Shown here piece after piece: positions 34,265-44,120 of a DNA stretch of 64,000 nucleotides. The stretch is from assembly GCF_020532625.1 (NCBI RefSeq), contig NZ_JAJAUY010000001.1, positions 1 through 64,000 on the forward strand, given 5' to 3'. Origin of the DNA: Streptomyces antimicrobicus. GTDB lineage: Bacteria; Actinomycetota; Actinomycetes; Streptomycetales; Streptomycetaceae. The position numbers were made by a program, and so were the translations under genes. How positions within the stretch are numbered: the stretch's first letter is position 1; each line of letters starts with the position of its first letter. Below the pieces are notes generated by a model, which searched no databases, was not told where the DNA came from, and saw only the letters and a list, made by a program, of their open reading frames with translations.

Positions 34265-35356
34265 ATGAGCGAGGACAGCACGGGCAGCGGTCGGCGGGCG
34301 ACGGGCCGGCGGCGCAAGCCGCGGCGCAGGGCCCTGCGGGTGGTGGCCTGGACGGCGGCCGGCGTGGTGGTCCTCGGCGGGGCGGGGCTGGGCTACCTCT
34401 ACGTGAAGTTCAACGGCAACATCAAGAGCGTCGACATCGACGCGGCGCTGGGCAAGGACCGCCCGCAGGACGTCGACAACGGATCGATGGACATCCTCGT
34501 CCTCGGCTCGGACTCCCGCGCCGGGGCGAACGCCGAGTACGGCCAGGACGACGGCGGCTCCGCCCGCTCGGACACGGCGATGATCGTGCACCTGTACGAG
34601 GGCCACAAGGCGGCCAGCATCGTCTCCATACCCCGGGACACCCTGGTCACCCGGCCCCCCTGCCAGACGGCGAACGGGAAGACCAACCCGGGCGGCACCC
34701 GCAAGATGTTCAACGAGTCGTTCACCGTCGGCGGCGCCGCCTGCGCGGTCAAGACCGTCGAGAAGATGTCGGGGATCCGCATGGACCACTACATCGAGGT
34801 CGACTTCACGGGCTTCAAGAAGATCATCGACAAGCTCGGCGGCGTCAAGGTCACCACCACCAAGCCGATCAAGGACCACGGCAGCCACCTCGACCTCCCG
34901 GCGGGCACCCACACCCTCGACGGCGAGCAGGCGCTCGGCCTGGTCCGCACCCGCAAGTCCATCGGCGACGGCAGCGACCTGGGCCGAATACAGGTGCAGC
35001 AGGCCTTCATCAAGGCGTTGATCAAGCAGGTCAAGGGCATCGGCCTGTTCGACGACCCCAAGCGCCTGCTCGACCTGGCCGACACCTCCACCAAGGCGAT
35101 CACCACCGACAGCAAGCTCGGTGACGTGAAATCGCTGATGAGCTTCGCCGCAGGGCTCAAGGGCATCGACTCCTCGAACATGCACATGATCACGCTGCCG
35201 GTGGGCGCCGACCGGATCGACCCGGACCGCGTCGCCCCGCTCCCCAAGGAGACGCAGCTGGTCTGGGACGCCCTGCTCAAGGACCAGCCCGTCCCGGCCG
35301 CGGCCACCGAGAACTCCGCCGGCGACAAGGGGGGAACCGGCTCCCTCGTCCAGTGA
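34265..35356 (+). CDS. LytR-CpsA-Psr (LCP) family cell-wall ligase
   Basis: This 363-aa protein has a short basic cytoplasmic N-terminus (GRRRKPRRRALRVV), one membrane helix (about residues 27-47) and an extracellular LCP domain. Typical motifs are SMDILVLGSDSR, ARSDTAMIVHL, SIVSIPRDTLV, the arginine-rich lipid-binding region LVRTRKSIGDGSDLGRIQVQ, and GGVKVTTTKPIKD. LCP enzymes attach anionic polymers to peptidoglycan. It stands alone between the rho terminator and rpmE. A WecA-type transferase that could start such polymers is encoded at 40645. Confidence 0.93.
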   Translation: MSEDSTGSGRRATGRRRKPRRRALRVVAWTAAGVVVLGGAGLGYLYVKFNGNIKSVDIDAALGKDRPQDVDNGSMDILVLGSDSRAGANAEYGQDDGGSARSDTAMIVHLYEGHKAASIVSIPRDTLVTRPPCQTANGKTNPGGTRKMFNESFTVGGAACAVKTVEKMSGIRMDHYIEVDFTGFKKIIDKLGGVKVTTTKPIKDHGSHLDLPAGTHTLDGEQALGLVRTRKSIGDGSDLGRIQVQQAFIKALIKQVKGIGLFDDPKRLLDLADTSTKAITTDSKLGDVKSLMSFAAGLKGIDSSNMHMITLPVGADRIDPDRVAPLPKETQLVWDALLKDQPVPAAATENSAGDKGGTGSLVQ

Positions 35357-35506
35357 GGAATAGATGCCGGCCCCGCCCCGTTGAGACGGGCGTCCTCGAA
35401 TTTTGTAAGGCGGCCCGGTCCTGGCAGACTGGTACGTCGGCCCCGGTTCACGCATGGCGCAAATCCGCGCAGGCGACCCGGCGCCCTCCCGAAACTAGGA
35501 GACACC

Positions 35507-35728
35507 TTGAAGCGCGAGATCCACCCCGAGTACGTCGAGACCCAGGTCAGCTGCACCTGCGGCGCGTCGTTCACCACCCGTAGCACCCTGACCGAGGGCA
35601 CCATCCGTGCCGAGGTCTGCTCCGAGTGCCACCCGTTCTACACGGGCAAGCAGAAGATCCTCGACACCGGTGGCCGTGTGGCCCGCTTCGAGGCCCGCTT
35701 CGGCAAGGCTGCCGGCTCCAAGAAGTAG
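35507..35728 (+). CDS. rpmE: 50S ribosomal protein L31 (zinc-binding type)
   Basis: This 73-aa protein starts [20 protein letters not shown] and keeps four cysteines (CTC at 16/18, CSEC at 37/40), so it is the zinc form used when zinc is available. It starts at TTG with AGGAG upstream. A zinc-independent paralogue would be expected elsewhere under Zur control. A long terminator follows, and prfA starts 110 bp downstream. Confidence 0.96.
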   Translation: MKREIHPEYVETQVSCTCGASFTTRSTLTEGTIRAEVCSECHPFYTGKQKILDTGGRVARFEARFGKAAGSKK

Positions 35729-35736
35729 CGAGCCAC

Positions 35737-35791
35737 GGCGCCGGTCGTCGGCCGCCCCTGTCCACTCGGGGGCGGCCGGACCGGCGCCTTT
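35737..35791 (+). terminator. Two-part hairpin terminator between rpmE and prfA
   Basis: GGCGCCGGTC (35737-35746) pairs with GACCGGCGCC (35779-35788), and inside it GGCCGCCCC (35750-35758) pairs with GGGGCGGCC (35769-35777). TTT follows. Confidence 0.8.
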
Positions 35792-35838
35792 GTCGTCCCG
35801 CAGTCCATTGTCGTAACCGTTCACTCCAGGAGCTCCCG

Positions 35839-36918
35839 ATGTTCGAGGCGGTCGAGGAACTGGTCGGCGAGCACGCCGACCTCGAGAAGAAGCTCGCCGA
35901 CCCGTCGGTCCACTCCGATCAGGCCAACGCGCGCAAGCTCAACAAGCGCTACGCGGAGCTGACCCCGATCATCGCCACCTTCCGGGCGTGGAAGCAGACG
36001 GCGGAGGACATCGACACGGCCAAGGAGCTGGCCGCCGACGACCCCGACTTCGCGGCCGAGGTCAAGGAGCTCACCGCCCAGCGCGAGGAGCTCACCGAGA
36101 AGCTGCGCCTGCTGCTCGTCCCGCGCGACCCCAGCGACGACAAGGACGTGCTGCTGGAGATCAAGGCCGGCGCGGGCGGCGACGAGTCGGCGCTGTTCGC
36201 CGGCGACCTGCTGCGCATGTACCTGCGCTACGCCGAGCGGGTGGGCTGGAAGACCGAGATCATCGACTCCACCGAGTCCGAGCTCGGCGGCTACAAGGAC
36301 GTCCAGGTCGCCGTGAAGACCAAGGGCGGCCAGGGCGCCACCGAGCCCGGTCAGGGCGTCTGGGCCCGGCTGAAGTACGAGGGCGGCGTGCACCGCGTCC
36401 AGCGCGTGCCGGCCACCGAGTCCCAGGGCCGCATCCACACCTCCGCCGCCGGCGTGCTCGTCACCCCGGAGGCCGAGGAGGTCGAGGTGGAGATCAACCC
36501 GAACGACCTGCGCATCGACGTCTACCGCTCCTCCGGCCCCGGCGGCCAGTCCGTCAACACCACCGACTCGGCCGTGCGCATCACGCACCTGCCGACCGGT
36601 GTGGTCGCCTCCTGCCAGAACGAGAAGAGCCAGCTCCAGAACAAGGAGCAGGCCATGCGCATCCTGCGGTCGCGCCTGCTGGCCGCCGCCCAGGAGGCCG
36701 CCGAGCAGGAGGCCGCGGACGCCCGCCGCAGCCAGGTGCGCACCGTGGACCGGTCCGAGAAGATCCGTACGTACAACTTCCCGGAGAACCGGATCTCGGA
36801 CCACCGGGTCGGTTTCAAGGCGTACAACCTGGACCAGGTGCTCGACGGCGACCTCGACGCGGTCATCCAGGCGTGCGTCGACGCCGACTCCGCAGCCAAG
36901 CTCGCGGCCGCTCAGTAA
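35839..36918 (+). CDS. prfA: Peptide chain release factor 1
   Basis: This 359-aa factor recognises UAA and UAG. The codon-reading PAT tripeptide that marks RF1 is in [14 protein letters not shown], and the GGQ loop that triggers hydrolysis is in [14 protein letters not shown] at about residue 235. The ATG at 35839 has AGGAG upstream. It is followed by prmC, which methylates the GGQ glutamine. Confidence 0.97.
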   Translation: MFEAVEELVGEHADLEKKLADPSVHSDQANARKLNKRYAELTPIIATFRAWKQTAEDIDTAKELAADDPDFAAEVKELTAQREELTEKLRLLLVPRDPSDDKDVLLEIKAGAGGDESALFAGDLLRMYLRYAERVGWKTEIIDSTESELGGYKDVQVAVKTKGGQGATEPGQGVWARLKYEGGVHRVQRVPATESQGRIHTSAAGVLVTPEAEEVEVEINPNDLRIDVYRSSGPGGQSVNTTDSAVRITHLPTGVVASCQNEKSQLQNKEQAMRILRSRLLAAAQEAAEQEAADARRSQVRTVDRSEKIRTYNFPENRISDHRVGFKAYNLDQVLDGDLDAVIQACVDADSAAKLAAAQ

Positions 36919-36957
36919 GACGCGGTCATACCTCGTACGACCCTCGGTGGAGGAAGC

Positions 36958-37803
36958 GTGAACCTGCTGCTCGCGGAGGTGGCCCAGGCCACCCAGCGGC
37001 TGGCCGCCGCCGGCGTGCCCTCACCGCGCTTCGACGCGGAGGAGCTCGCGGCCTTCGTGCACGGCGTGAAGCGGGGCGAGCTCCACACGGTCAAGGACGC
37101 CGACTTCGACGCCCGGTACTGGGAGGCCGTCGCCCGCCGCGAGGCGCGCGAACCGCTCCAGCACATCACCGGGCGGGCCTTCTTCCGCTATCTGGAGCTC
37201 CAGGTCGGGCCCGGGGTGTTCGTCCCGCGCCCGGAGACCGAGTCGGTGGTCGACTGGGCCATACAGGCCGTGCGCGCCATGGACGTGGTCGAACCGCTGA
37301 TCGTGGACCTGTGCACCGGGTCCGGGGCGATCGCGCTGGCCATGGCGCAGGAGGTGCCGCGCTCGCGCGTGCACGCCGTCGAGCTGTCCGAGGAAGCGCT
37401 GCGCTGGACCCGTAAGAACGCCGAGGGCTCCCGGGTCGTCGTGCACCAGGGCGACGCGCTGAGCGCCCTGCCGGAGCTGGACGGCCAGGTGGACCTGGTC
37501 ATCTCCAACCCGCCGTACATCCCGCTCACCGAGTGGGAGTACGTCGCCCCGGAGGCGCGCGACCACGACCCCGAGATGGCGCTGTTCTCCGGTCAGGACG
37601 GCCTCGACACCATCCGCGGCATCGAGCGCACCGCGCACCGCCTGCTGCGGCCGGGCGGCCTCGTCGTCGTCGAGCACGCGGACACCCAGGGCGGCCAGGT
37701 GCCGTGGATCTTCGCCGAGGAGCGCGGCTGGGCGGACGCCGCCGACCACCCGGACCTGAACAACCGGCCGCGTTTCGCGACGGCCCGCAAGGCCCTGCCG
37801 TGA
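36958..37803 (+). CDS. prmC: Release-factor glutamine methyltransferase
   Basis: This 281-aa SAM-dependent enzyme methylates the GGQ glutamine of release factors. It has an N-terminal helical domain, the SAM-binding [17 protein letters not shown] (about residues 117-133) and the glutamine-binding NPPY in [14 protein letters not shown] start 39 bp after prfA, with GGAGG upstream. The gene pair prfA-prmC is conserved in bacteria. An 82-bp gap follows before the Sua5-type gene. Confidence 0.95.
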   Translation: MNLLLAEVAQATQRLAAAGVPSPRFDAEELAAFVHGVKRGELHTVKDADFDARYWEAVARREAREPLQHITGRAFFRYLELQVGPGVFVPRPETESVVDWAIQAVRAMDVVEPLIVDLCTGSGAIALAMAQEVPRSRVHAVELSEEALRWTRKNAEGSRVVVHQGDALSALPELDGQVDLVISNPPYIPLTEWEYVAPEARDHDPEMALFSGQDGLDTIRGIERTAHRLLRPGGLVVVEHADTQGGQVPWIFAEERGWADAADHPDLNNRPRFATARKALP

Positions 37804-37885
37804 CCCCGGCGCCCCCGCACGGCGCGGCCCCCGCCGCCCCCCACGCCCCGACTCCCGCCCCGACCCACCCCGAGGAGGCCCGCTG

Positions 37886-38533
37886 ATGGCCCGGCGATAC
37901 GACTGCAACGACGCGACGGACCGCAAGACGGGTCTGCGCGAGGCGGCCTCCGCCGTGCGCCGTGGCGAGCTCGTCGTCCTGCCGACGGACACCCTGTACG
38001 GGATCGGGGCGGACGCCTTCAGCGCCGAGGCCGTCGGTGACCTGCTGGCGGCCAAGGGGCGCGGCCGCAGCATGCCGACCCCCGTGCTCATCGGGTCCCC
38101 GAACACCCTGCACGGGCTGGTGACCGACTTCTCCGAGCAGGCCTGGGAGCTCGTCGACGCCTTCTGGCCGGGCGCGCTCACGCTGGTCGCCAAGCACCAG
38201 CCGTCGCTGGCCTGGGACCTCGGCGAGACCCGCGGCACCGTGGCCGTGCGCATGCCGCTGCACCCGGTGGCCATCGAGCTGCTGACCGAGGTCGGCCCGA
38301 TGGCGGTGTCCTCGGCCAACCTGAGCGGCCACCCGGCGCCGGAGGACTGCGACGCCGCCCGGGCGATGCTCGGCGACTCCGTCTCGGTCTACCTCGACGC
38401 CGGCCCGACCCCGGGCATCCAGCCGTCCTCGATCGTCGACGTGACCGGCAAGGTGCCGGTGCTGCTGCGGGAAGGGGCGCTGACCGCCGACCAGCTGCGG
38501 GAGGTCGTACCCGACCTCGAGGTGGCCCCGTGA
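37886..38533 (+). CDS. L-threonylcarbamoyladenylate synthase (Sua5/YwlC/YrdC)
   Basis: This 215-aa YrdC-domain enzyme makes threonylcarbamoyl-AMP for the t6A37 modification of ANN-decoding tRNAs. Features are VVLPTDTLYGIGADAFSAEA, the KGR loop AAKGRGRSMPTPVLIG, FWPGALTLVAK, and VAVRMPLHPVA with SSANLSG. No C-terminal Sua5 domain is present, so it is the short form. Its stop overlaps the next gene's GTG (GTGA). Confidence 0.93.
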   Translation: MARRYDCNDATDRKTGLREAASAVRRGELVVLPTDTLYGIGADAFSAEAVGDLLAAKGRGRSMPTPVLIGSPNTLHGLVTDFSEQAWELVDAFWPGALTLVAKHQPSLAWDLGETRGTVAVRMPLHPVAIELLTEVGPMAVSSANLSGHPAPEDCDAARAMLGDSVSVYLDAGPTPGIQPSSIVDVTGKVPVLLREGALTADQLREVVPDLEVAP

Positions 38534-39177
38534 GCCCTGAGGGCCGTGGCATAGCAAGGGACCACCCGCCGACGGGGCACACCTTCCGCATCCTCCACGT
38601 CAGCACCGGCAACGTCTGCCGCTCGCCGATCACCGAGCGGCTGACCCGCCACGCCCTGACGCACCGCCTCGGCGGCGCCGCCGCCACCGGGCTCATCGTG
38701 GAGAGCGCCGGCACCTGGGGCCACGAGGGCGCCCCGATGGAGGCGAACGCCGCGGCCGTCCTCGCCGACTTCGGCGCGGACGCCTCGGGCTTCACCGGCC
38801 GTGAACTGCTCGACGAGCACGTCATACGCGCCGACCTGGTGCTGACCGCCACCCGCGACCACCGGGCCCAGGTCATCTCCATGGGTCACTCGGCCGGACT
38901 GCGCACGTTCACGCTCAAGGAATTCACCCGCCTGGTCCGCGCCATAGACCCGGCGACGCTGCCGCCGCTGGACGACGGCGTGGCGGCCCGGGCCCGCGCC
39001 CTGGTGCGCGCGGCCGCGGCCCTGCGCGGCTGGCTGCTGGCCCCCAGCGCCGACGCCGACGAGGTCTACGACCCGTACGGCGCCCCGATCACGTTCTTCC
39101 GCTCCATCGGCGACGAGATCCACCAGGCCCTGGACCCGGTCGTCACCGCCCTGACGGGCGTCACCGAGCCGCGCTGA
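38530..39177 (+). CDS. Low-molecular-weight protein-tyrosine-phosphatase-like protein lacking the catalytic Cys
   Basis: This 215-aa protein has the LMW-PTP fold. After an N-terminal extension of about 20 residues comes ILHVSTGNVCRSPITERLTR, then VESAGTW, the DEHVIRADLVLTAT stretch, and the late DEVYDPYGAPITFF with the DP acid loop. In active enzymes the P-loop reads VCxGNxCRS; here the first cysteine is Ser (codon AGC), although the second Cys and the Arg remain. It may be a pseudo-phosphatase that binds phosphotyrosine. It overlaps the Sua5-type gene by 4 bp, so they are coupled. Confidence 0.85.
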   Translation: MSPEGRGIARDHPPTGHTFRILHVSTGNVCRSPITERLTRHALTHRLGGAAATGLIVESAGTWGHEGAPMEANAAAVLADFGADASGFTGRELLDEHVIRADLVLTATRDHRAQVISMGHSAGLRTFTLKEFTRLVRAIDPATLPPLDDGVAARARALVRAAAALRGWLLAPSADADEVYDPYGAPITFFRSIGDEIHQALDPVVTALTGVTEPR

Positions 39178-39298
39178 CCCGCGCCGGCCCGCGCCGGCCC
39201 CCGAGCGACCCGCGCGCCGGCCGGCGCTCCGCAGCGCGCCCGGACCTGCCCCGGCCTACAGTGGCGGTACTGGAACCCCACTGCGCCGGAGTCGCGCC

Positions 39299-40531
39299 AT
39301 GACCGTTGTCACCGAGCCCGCGGAGCTGCTGCGGCAGCAGGATCCGCAGATGGCAGACGTCCTCGCGGGGGAGGCGCAGCGACAGGCCGGGTCGCTGCAG
39401 CTGAACGCCGCCGAGAACTTCACCTCGCCGGCGGTGCTCGCGGCCCTCGGGTCGGTGCTCGCCAACAAGTACGCCGAGGGCTACCCGGGCCGCCGCTACC
39501 ACGGGGGCTGCGAGTACGTCGACGTGGCCGAGCAGCTCGCCGTGGAGCGGGCCAAGGCCCTGTTCGGGGCCGAGCACGCCAACGTCCAGCCGCATTCCGG
39601 TTCCGCCGCCGTGCTGGCCGCGTACGCCGCCCTGCTGCGGCCCGGGGACACGGTGCTGGCCATGGGCCTGGCGTACGGCGGGCATCTGACGCACGGCTCC
39701 CCGGCGAACTTCTCCGGGCGCTGGTTCGAATTCGTCGGGTACGGGGTGGACGCCGAGACCGGACTGATCGACTACCGGCAGCTGCAGGAGCTGGCCCACC
39801 TGCACCGGCCCAAGGCCATCGTCTGCGGATCCATCTCCTACCCCCGCCACCCGGAGTATTCCGCTTTCCGGGAGGTCGCCGACGAGGTGGGCGCCTATCT
39901 GATCGCCGACGCGGCCCACCCGATGGGGCTGATCGCGGGTGGGGCCGCGCCCAGCCCGGTGCCGTACGCCGACGTCGTGTGCGCGACCACGCACAAGGTG
40001 CTGCGCGGGCCGCGCGGCGGGATGCTGCTGTGCGGGGCGGAGCTCGCGGAGCGGATCGACCGCGCGGTCTTCCCGTTCACCCAGGGCGGCGCCCAGATGC
40101 ACACCATCGCCGCCAAGGCCGTGGCCTTCGGGGAGGCGGCGACCCCCGCCTTCACCACGTACGCCCACCGGGTCGTGGCCAACGCGCGGACGCTGGCCGA
40201 GGCGCTCGCCCGGCACGGCTTCGCGATCACCACCGGCGGCACCGACACCCACCTCGTCACCGCCGACCCCTCGCCCCTGGGGGTGGACGGGGCGACGGCC
40301 AGGGGCCGGCTGGCGGCCGCCGGGATGGTGCTGGACACCTGCGCCCTGCCCTACGGCGACCAGCGCGGCATCCGGCTGGGGACGGCCGCGGTGACCACGC
40401 AGGGGATGGGGGAGGCGGAGATGGTGCGGATCGCGGCGCTGTTCGCCGCGGCCCTGCGCGGGGACGCCGCGCAGACCCGTACGGAGGTGTCCGATCTCGC
40501 GCTGGAATTTCCCCCTTACGGGGTGCAATAG
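39299..40531 (+). CDS. glyA: Serine hydroxymethyltransferase homolog (divergent)
   Basis: This 410-aa fold-type I PLP enzyme matches SHMT across its length: NKYAEGYPGRRY, NVQPHSGSAA, GGHLTHGSPANFSG, the PLP lysine in CATTHKVLRGPRGG, and the C-terminal IRLGTAAVTTQGM. Several normally fixed residues differ: the IASEN serine is Ala (NAAENFT), the second Tyr of RYYGG is His (RYHGG), and DMAHxAGL reads DAAHPMGL. It may therefore be a paralogue with altered activity rather than the housekeeping GlyA, and the symbol is given with caution. ATG start at 39299 with GGAG upstream. Confidence 0.82.
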   Translation: MTVVTEPAELLRQQDPQMADVLAGEAQRQAGSLQLNAAENFTSPAVLAALGSVLANKYAEGYPGRRYHGGCEYVDVAEQLAVERAKALFGAEHANVQPHSGSAAVLAAYAALLRPGDTVLAMGLAYGGHLTHGSPANFSGRWFEFVGYGVDAETGLIDYRQLQELAHLHRPKAIVCGSISYPRHPEYSAFREVADEVGAYLIADAAHPMGLIAGGAAPSPVPYADVVCATTHKVLRGPRGGMLLCGAELAERIDRAVFPFTQGGAQMHTIAAKAVAFGEAATPAFTTYAHRVVANARTLAEALARHGFAITTGGTDTHLVTADPSPLGVDGATARGRLAAAGMVLDTCALPYGDQRGIRLGTAAVTTQGMGEAEMVRIAALFAAALRGDAAQTRTEVSDLALEFPPYGVQ

Positions 40532-40644
40532 GGGCAAGAAGGACGTTCTGCAACCGGGGGAGCGTTCCCGCGCGTCCTCTCCCACGGGGACATCGCAGCT
40601 AATGTGTGGGGCTGAGATGGCCGGCGATACATCTGGGGCAGCCC

Positions 40645-42021
40645 GTGCGTGAATATCTGCTGACGCTCTGCGTCACGGCGGCGGTGACCTACCTGCTGAC
40701 CGGACCGGTGCGGAAGTTCGCCATCGCGGCCGGTGCGATGCCGGAGATCCGCGCCCGCGACGTGCACCGCGAACCGACGCCGCGGCTCGGCGGCATCGCG
40801 ATGTTCGGCGGGCTGTGCGCCGGCCTGCTGGTCGCCGACCACCTGCACAACCTCAACGGCGTCTTCGAGCTCTCCAACGAGCCGCGCGCGCTGCTCTCCG
40901 GCGCCGCCCTGATCTGGCTGATCGGCGTCCTCGACGACAAGTTCGAGATCGACGCCCTGATCAAGCTCGGCGCCCAGATGATCTCCGCCGGCGTGATGGT
41001 GATGCAGGGCCTGACCATCCTGTGGATCCCGGTCCCCGGCATCGGCACCGTCTCGCTGACCCAGTGGCAGGGCAACCTGCTCACGGTCGCCCTCGTCGTG
41101 ATCACCATCAACGCGGTGAACTTCGTCGACGGCCTCGACGGCCTCGCGGCCGGCATGGTCTGCATCGCCGCCGCCGCGTTCTTCATGTACTCGTACCGCA
41201 TCTGGTACGGCTACGGGATCGAGGCCGCCGCCCCCGCCACCCTCTTCGCGGCCATCCTGATGGGCATGTGCCTGGGCTTCCTGCCGCACAACATGCACCC
41301 CGCGCGGATCTTCATGGGCGACTCCGGCTCCATGCTGATCGGCCTGGTGCTGGCCGCGGGCGCCATCTCGATCACCGGCCAGGTGGACCCCGACGGCATG
41401 GCCCTCTTCGCCGACGGCGAGCGCAACGTCACCCACGCCATGCTGCCCGTCTTCATCCCGCTGCTGCTGCCGCTGGGCATCATCGCGCTGCCGGTGGCCG
41501 ACCTCGTGCTCGCCATCGCCCGGCGCACCTGGAACGGCAAGTCGCCGTTCGCCGCCGACCGCGGCCACCTGCACCACCGGCTGCTGGAGATCGGCCACTC
41601 GCACAGCCGGGCCGTGCTGATCATGTACTTCTGGTCCGGGCTGATCGCGTTCGGGACGGTCGCCTACTCGGTGCACTCCACCTCGATGTGGATCGTGCTG
41701 CTGATCGTCGCGCTGAGCGCGCTGGGTCTGGTCCTGCTCCTGCTGCCGCGCTTCACCCCGCGCGCCCCGCGCTGGGCCGAGCGTCTGGTGCCGCCCCGCT
41801 ACCGGCACTCCGCGCGCGCCGCGGAGCGGGCCGCCGAGGCCGCCGCGCGGGACGCCTCGGGCCGGGAACCGGAACCGGAACGCGTGGGCGCGGCCGCGGC
41901 CGCGCAGGGCTCCGTGCCGGCCGTGCCGGGGGCCGTCCGGGCGAACGGCGTCAACGGAGCGACCGCCCTCGGCGCCCGTTCGCGTTTCCCCGACCGGCGG
42001 AAGGCTGAATCGACGCGCTGA
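40645..42021 (+). CDS. WecA/TagO/MraY-family undecaprenyl-phosphate sugar-1-phosphate transferase
   Basis: This 458-aa polytopic membrane protein has about ten helices and the catalytic motifs of the WecA/MraY superfamily: PTPRLGGIAMF, LDDKFEID, NFVDGLDGLA, FMGDSGSML and the HHR-type loop GHLHHRLLEIGHS. It starts cell-wall polymer or glycan assembly by loading GlcNAc-phosphate on undecaprenyl phosphate. I chose the GTG at 40645 (VREYLLTLCV), with GGGGCA upstream, over a GTG at 40606. A cytoplasmic Ala/Glu/Arg-rich tail of about 75 residues ends it. The 263-bp gap before atpI is A+T-rich for this genome and probably holds the atp promoter. Confidence 0.9.
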   Translation: MREYLLTLCVTAAVTYLLTGPVRKFAIAAGAMPEIRARDVHREPTPRLGGIAMFGGLCAGLLVADHLHNLNGVFELSNEPRALLSGAALIWLIGVLDDKFEIDALIKLGAQMISAGVMVMQGLTILWIPVPGIGTVSLTQWQGNLLTVALVVITINAVNFVDGLDGLAAGMVCIAAAAFFMYSYRIWYGYGIEAAAPATLFAAILMGMCLGFLPHNMHPARIFMGDSGSMLIGLVLAAGAISITGQVDPDGMALFADGERNVTHAMLPVFIPLLLPLGIIALPVADLVLAIARRTWNGKSPFAADRGHLHHRLLEIGHSHSRAVLIMYFWSGLIAFGTVAYSVHSTSMWIVLLIVALSALGLVLLLLPRFTPRAPRWAERLVPPRYRHSARAAERAAEAAARDASGREPEPERVGAAAAAQGSVPAVPGAVRANGVNGATALGARSRFPDRRKAESTR

Positions 42022-42284
42022 CGATTGGGGCGGCAGGGCTCAATACCAGACATACTGAGGCCGTGTCGTGCACACACGCGCACGTTCCCTCTCATGTGTG
42101 ACAGTCGGCACACTTCACAGGTAAAGCTCTCATCAAATAGTTTGTGATACCGTTCACTAGACCCGGCGACAGAGCCGAAGGACCGTAGTGCGACGGTCCA
42201 TTGGCCCGAGGTTCTCACTCGGACCGGGCTTACGCTCGTCCTCGTACGAGTCCCGTGCCCCCACCATCAAGCGGAGCCTGCGCC

Positions 42285-42722
42285 ATGCGGTCTGATGACG
42301 CCCGATCCCTTCTGCACGCCGCTGTACCCACCGTCGCCGCCGGCGCTCTCGCCGCGGTCGTCAGTGGTGTCGTCGCGGGCGGCAAGGGGGCTGTCGGCGC
42401 CGTCGTGGCGACCGTGCTGGTCGTGCTCTTCATGGGGGCCGGATTCGCCGTCCTGCAGCGCACGGCGCGCTCGCTGCCGCATCTGTTCCAGATGATGGGC
42501 CTGATGCTCTACGCGGCCCAGATCCTGCTGCTCTTCGTCTTCGTCGCGGTGTTCAAGGACACCACGCTGTTCCACCCCAAGGCCTTCGCGATCACGCTGG
42601 TCGTCACCACGCTCGTGTGGATCGCGGCCCAGACCCGTGCTCACATGAAGGCCAAGATCCTCTACGTCGAACCGGACTCGGTGAAGGGCGACAAGCCCCA
42701 GAACTCGGGGCCGAAGTCGTGA
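42285..42722 (+). CDS. atpI: AtpI-like membrane protein of the ATP synthase operon
   Basis: This 145-aa protein has four hydrophobic helices (LLHAAVPTVAAGALAAVVSG; VATVLVVLFMGAGFAVLQRT; LFQMMGLMLYAAQILLLFVF; FAITLVVTTLVWIAAQT) and a short charged tail. It sits in the AtpI position at the head of the ATP synthase operon. AtpI proteins aid c-ring assembly. Sequence identity in this family is low, so the call rests largely on position and topology. The start at 42285 leaves a long upstream region for the operon promoter. Confidence 0.82.
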   Translation: MRSDDARSLLHAAVPTVAAGALAAVVSGVVAGGKGAVGAVVATVLVVLFMGAGFAVLQRTARSLPHLFQMMGLMLYAAQILLLFVFVAVFKDTTLFHPKAFAITLVVTTLVWIAAQTRAHMKAKILYVEPDSVKGDKPQNSGPKS

Positions 42723-42948
42723 GGGGTAGGGCCGGGATAAGGACGCGTTCGAGATCCTGCTATCGTCCGGTGCCAACTGCGGCACTGCGGGCGCGGGCAT
42801 TCGAGCTGACGCCTGTTCCATCGCGAGGCTCTGATGCCTGATCGCCGCCCCACCATCCGAAACACCAGTCCAGTGCCGAACCGCGGCTGCGCGCCGCGCC
42901 GACACAACGAGGTTGCCGTACCTATGCGCCACGCTGAAGGAGTCCGCG

Positions 42949-43767
42949 GTGAGTGACCCGACGCAGGTGCTCGCTTTCGAGACCGACTGTCACATCTTCG
43001 ACGGATGTGGCTTCCCGGGTCCGGGCCTGCACTCGTTCCTCTTCGAGCCGCTGTGGGGCGACCCCGAGGGCAACGCGTACTTCAACAAGCCGATGCTGCT
43101 GGCCCTCCTCGGCTCGCTCGTCATCGTCGGCTTCTTCTGGGCCGCCTTCCGCAAGCCCAAGGTCGTCCCGGGCAAGCTGCAGATGGTCGCCGAGGCCGGC
43201 TACGACTTCGTGCGCCGCGGCATCGTCTACGAGACGCTCGGCAAGAAGGAGGGCGAGAAGTACGTCCCCTTCATGGTCGCGCTGTTCTTCTTCGTCTGGA
43301 TGCTGAACCTCTGGTCGATCATCCCGGTCGCCCAGTTCCCGGTGACCTCGATCATCGCGTACCCGGCGATCCTCGCCGCGATCGTCTACCTGACCTGGAT
43401 GTCGGTGACCTTCAAGCGCCACGGCCTCGTCGGCGGCTTCAAGAACATCACCGGCTACGACAAGTCCCTCGGCGCCATCCTGCCGATGGTCATGGTGATC
43501 GAGTTCTTCTCGAACGTCATCGTGCGGCCCTTCACCCACGCGGTCCGACTGTTCGCGAACATGTTCGCCGGTCACACCCTGCTGCTGCTCTTCACGATCG
43601 CCAGCTGGTACCTGCTGAACGGCATCGGCATCGCCTACGCGGGCGTGTCCTTCGTGATGGTCATCGTGATGACCGCCTTCGAGCTCTTCATCCAGGCCGT
43701 CCAGGCGTACGTCTTCGTCCTCCTGGCCTGCAGCTTCATCCAGGGCGCGCTCGCCGAGCACCACTGA
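42949..43767 (+). CDS. atpB: ATP synthase subunit a (Fo)
   Basis: This 272-aa membrane protein forms the proton half-channels against the c-ring. The essential arginine is in FTHAVRLFANMFAGHTLLLL, and the last helix carries FELFIQAVQAYVFVLLACSF. GTG start with AAGGAG 6 nt upstream; an in-frame extension to 42913 is unlikely. It is separated from atpI by 226 bp. Confidence 0.97.
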   Translation: MSDPTQVLAFETDCHIFDGCGFPGPGLHSFLFEPLWGDPEGNAYFNKPMLLALLGSLVIVGFFWAAFRKPKVVPGKLQMVAEAGYDFVRRGIVYETLGKKEGEKYVPFMVALFFFVWMLNLWSIIPVAQFPVTSIIAYPAILAAIVYLTWMSVTFKRHGLVGGFKNITGYDKSLGAILPMVMVIEFFSNVIVRPFTHAVRLFANMFAGHTLLLLFTIASWYLLNGIGIAYAGVSFVMVIVMTAFELFIQAVQAYVFVLLACSFIQGALAEHH

Positions 43768-43828
43768 GCACGGTCCGCACGCTCACATCCCCCAGTCGTC
43801 CGGTGGCCAACCCCCATCGGATCCGTGA

Positions 43829-44077
<249 letters not shown>

Positions 44078-44120
44078 GACGAACTTCGCGACCTAGACCG
44101 ATCCGACGAAAGGCACTGAT

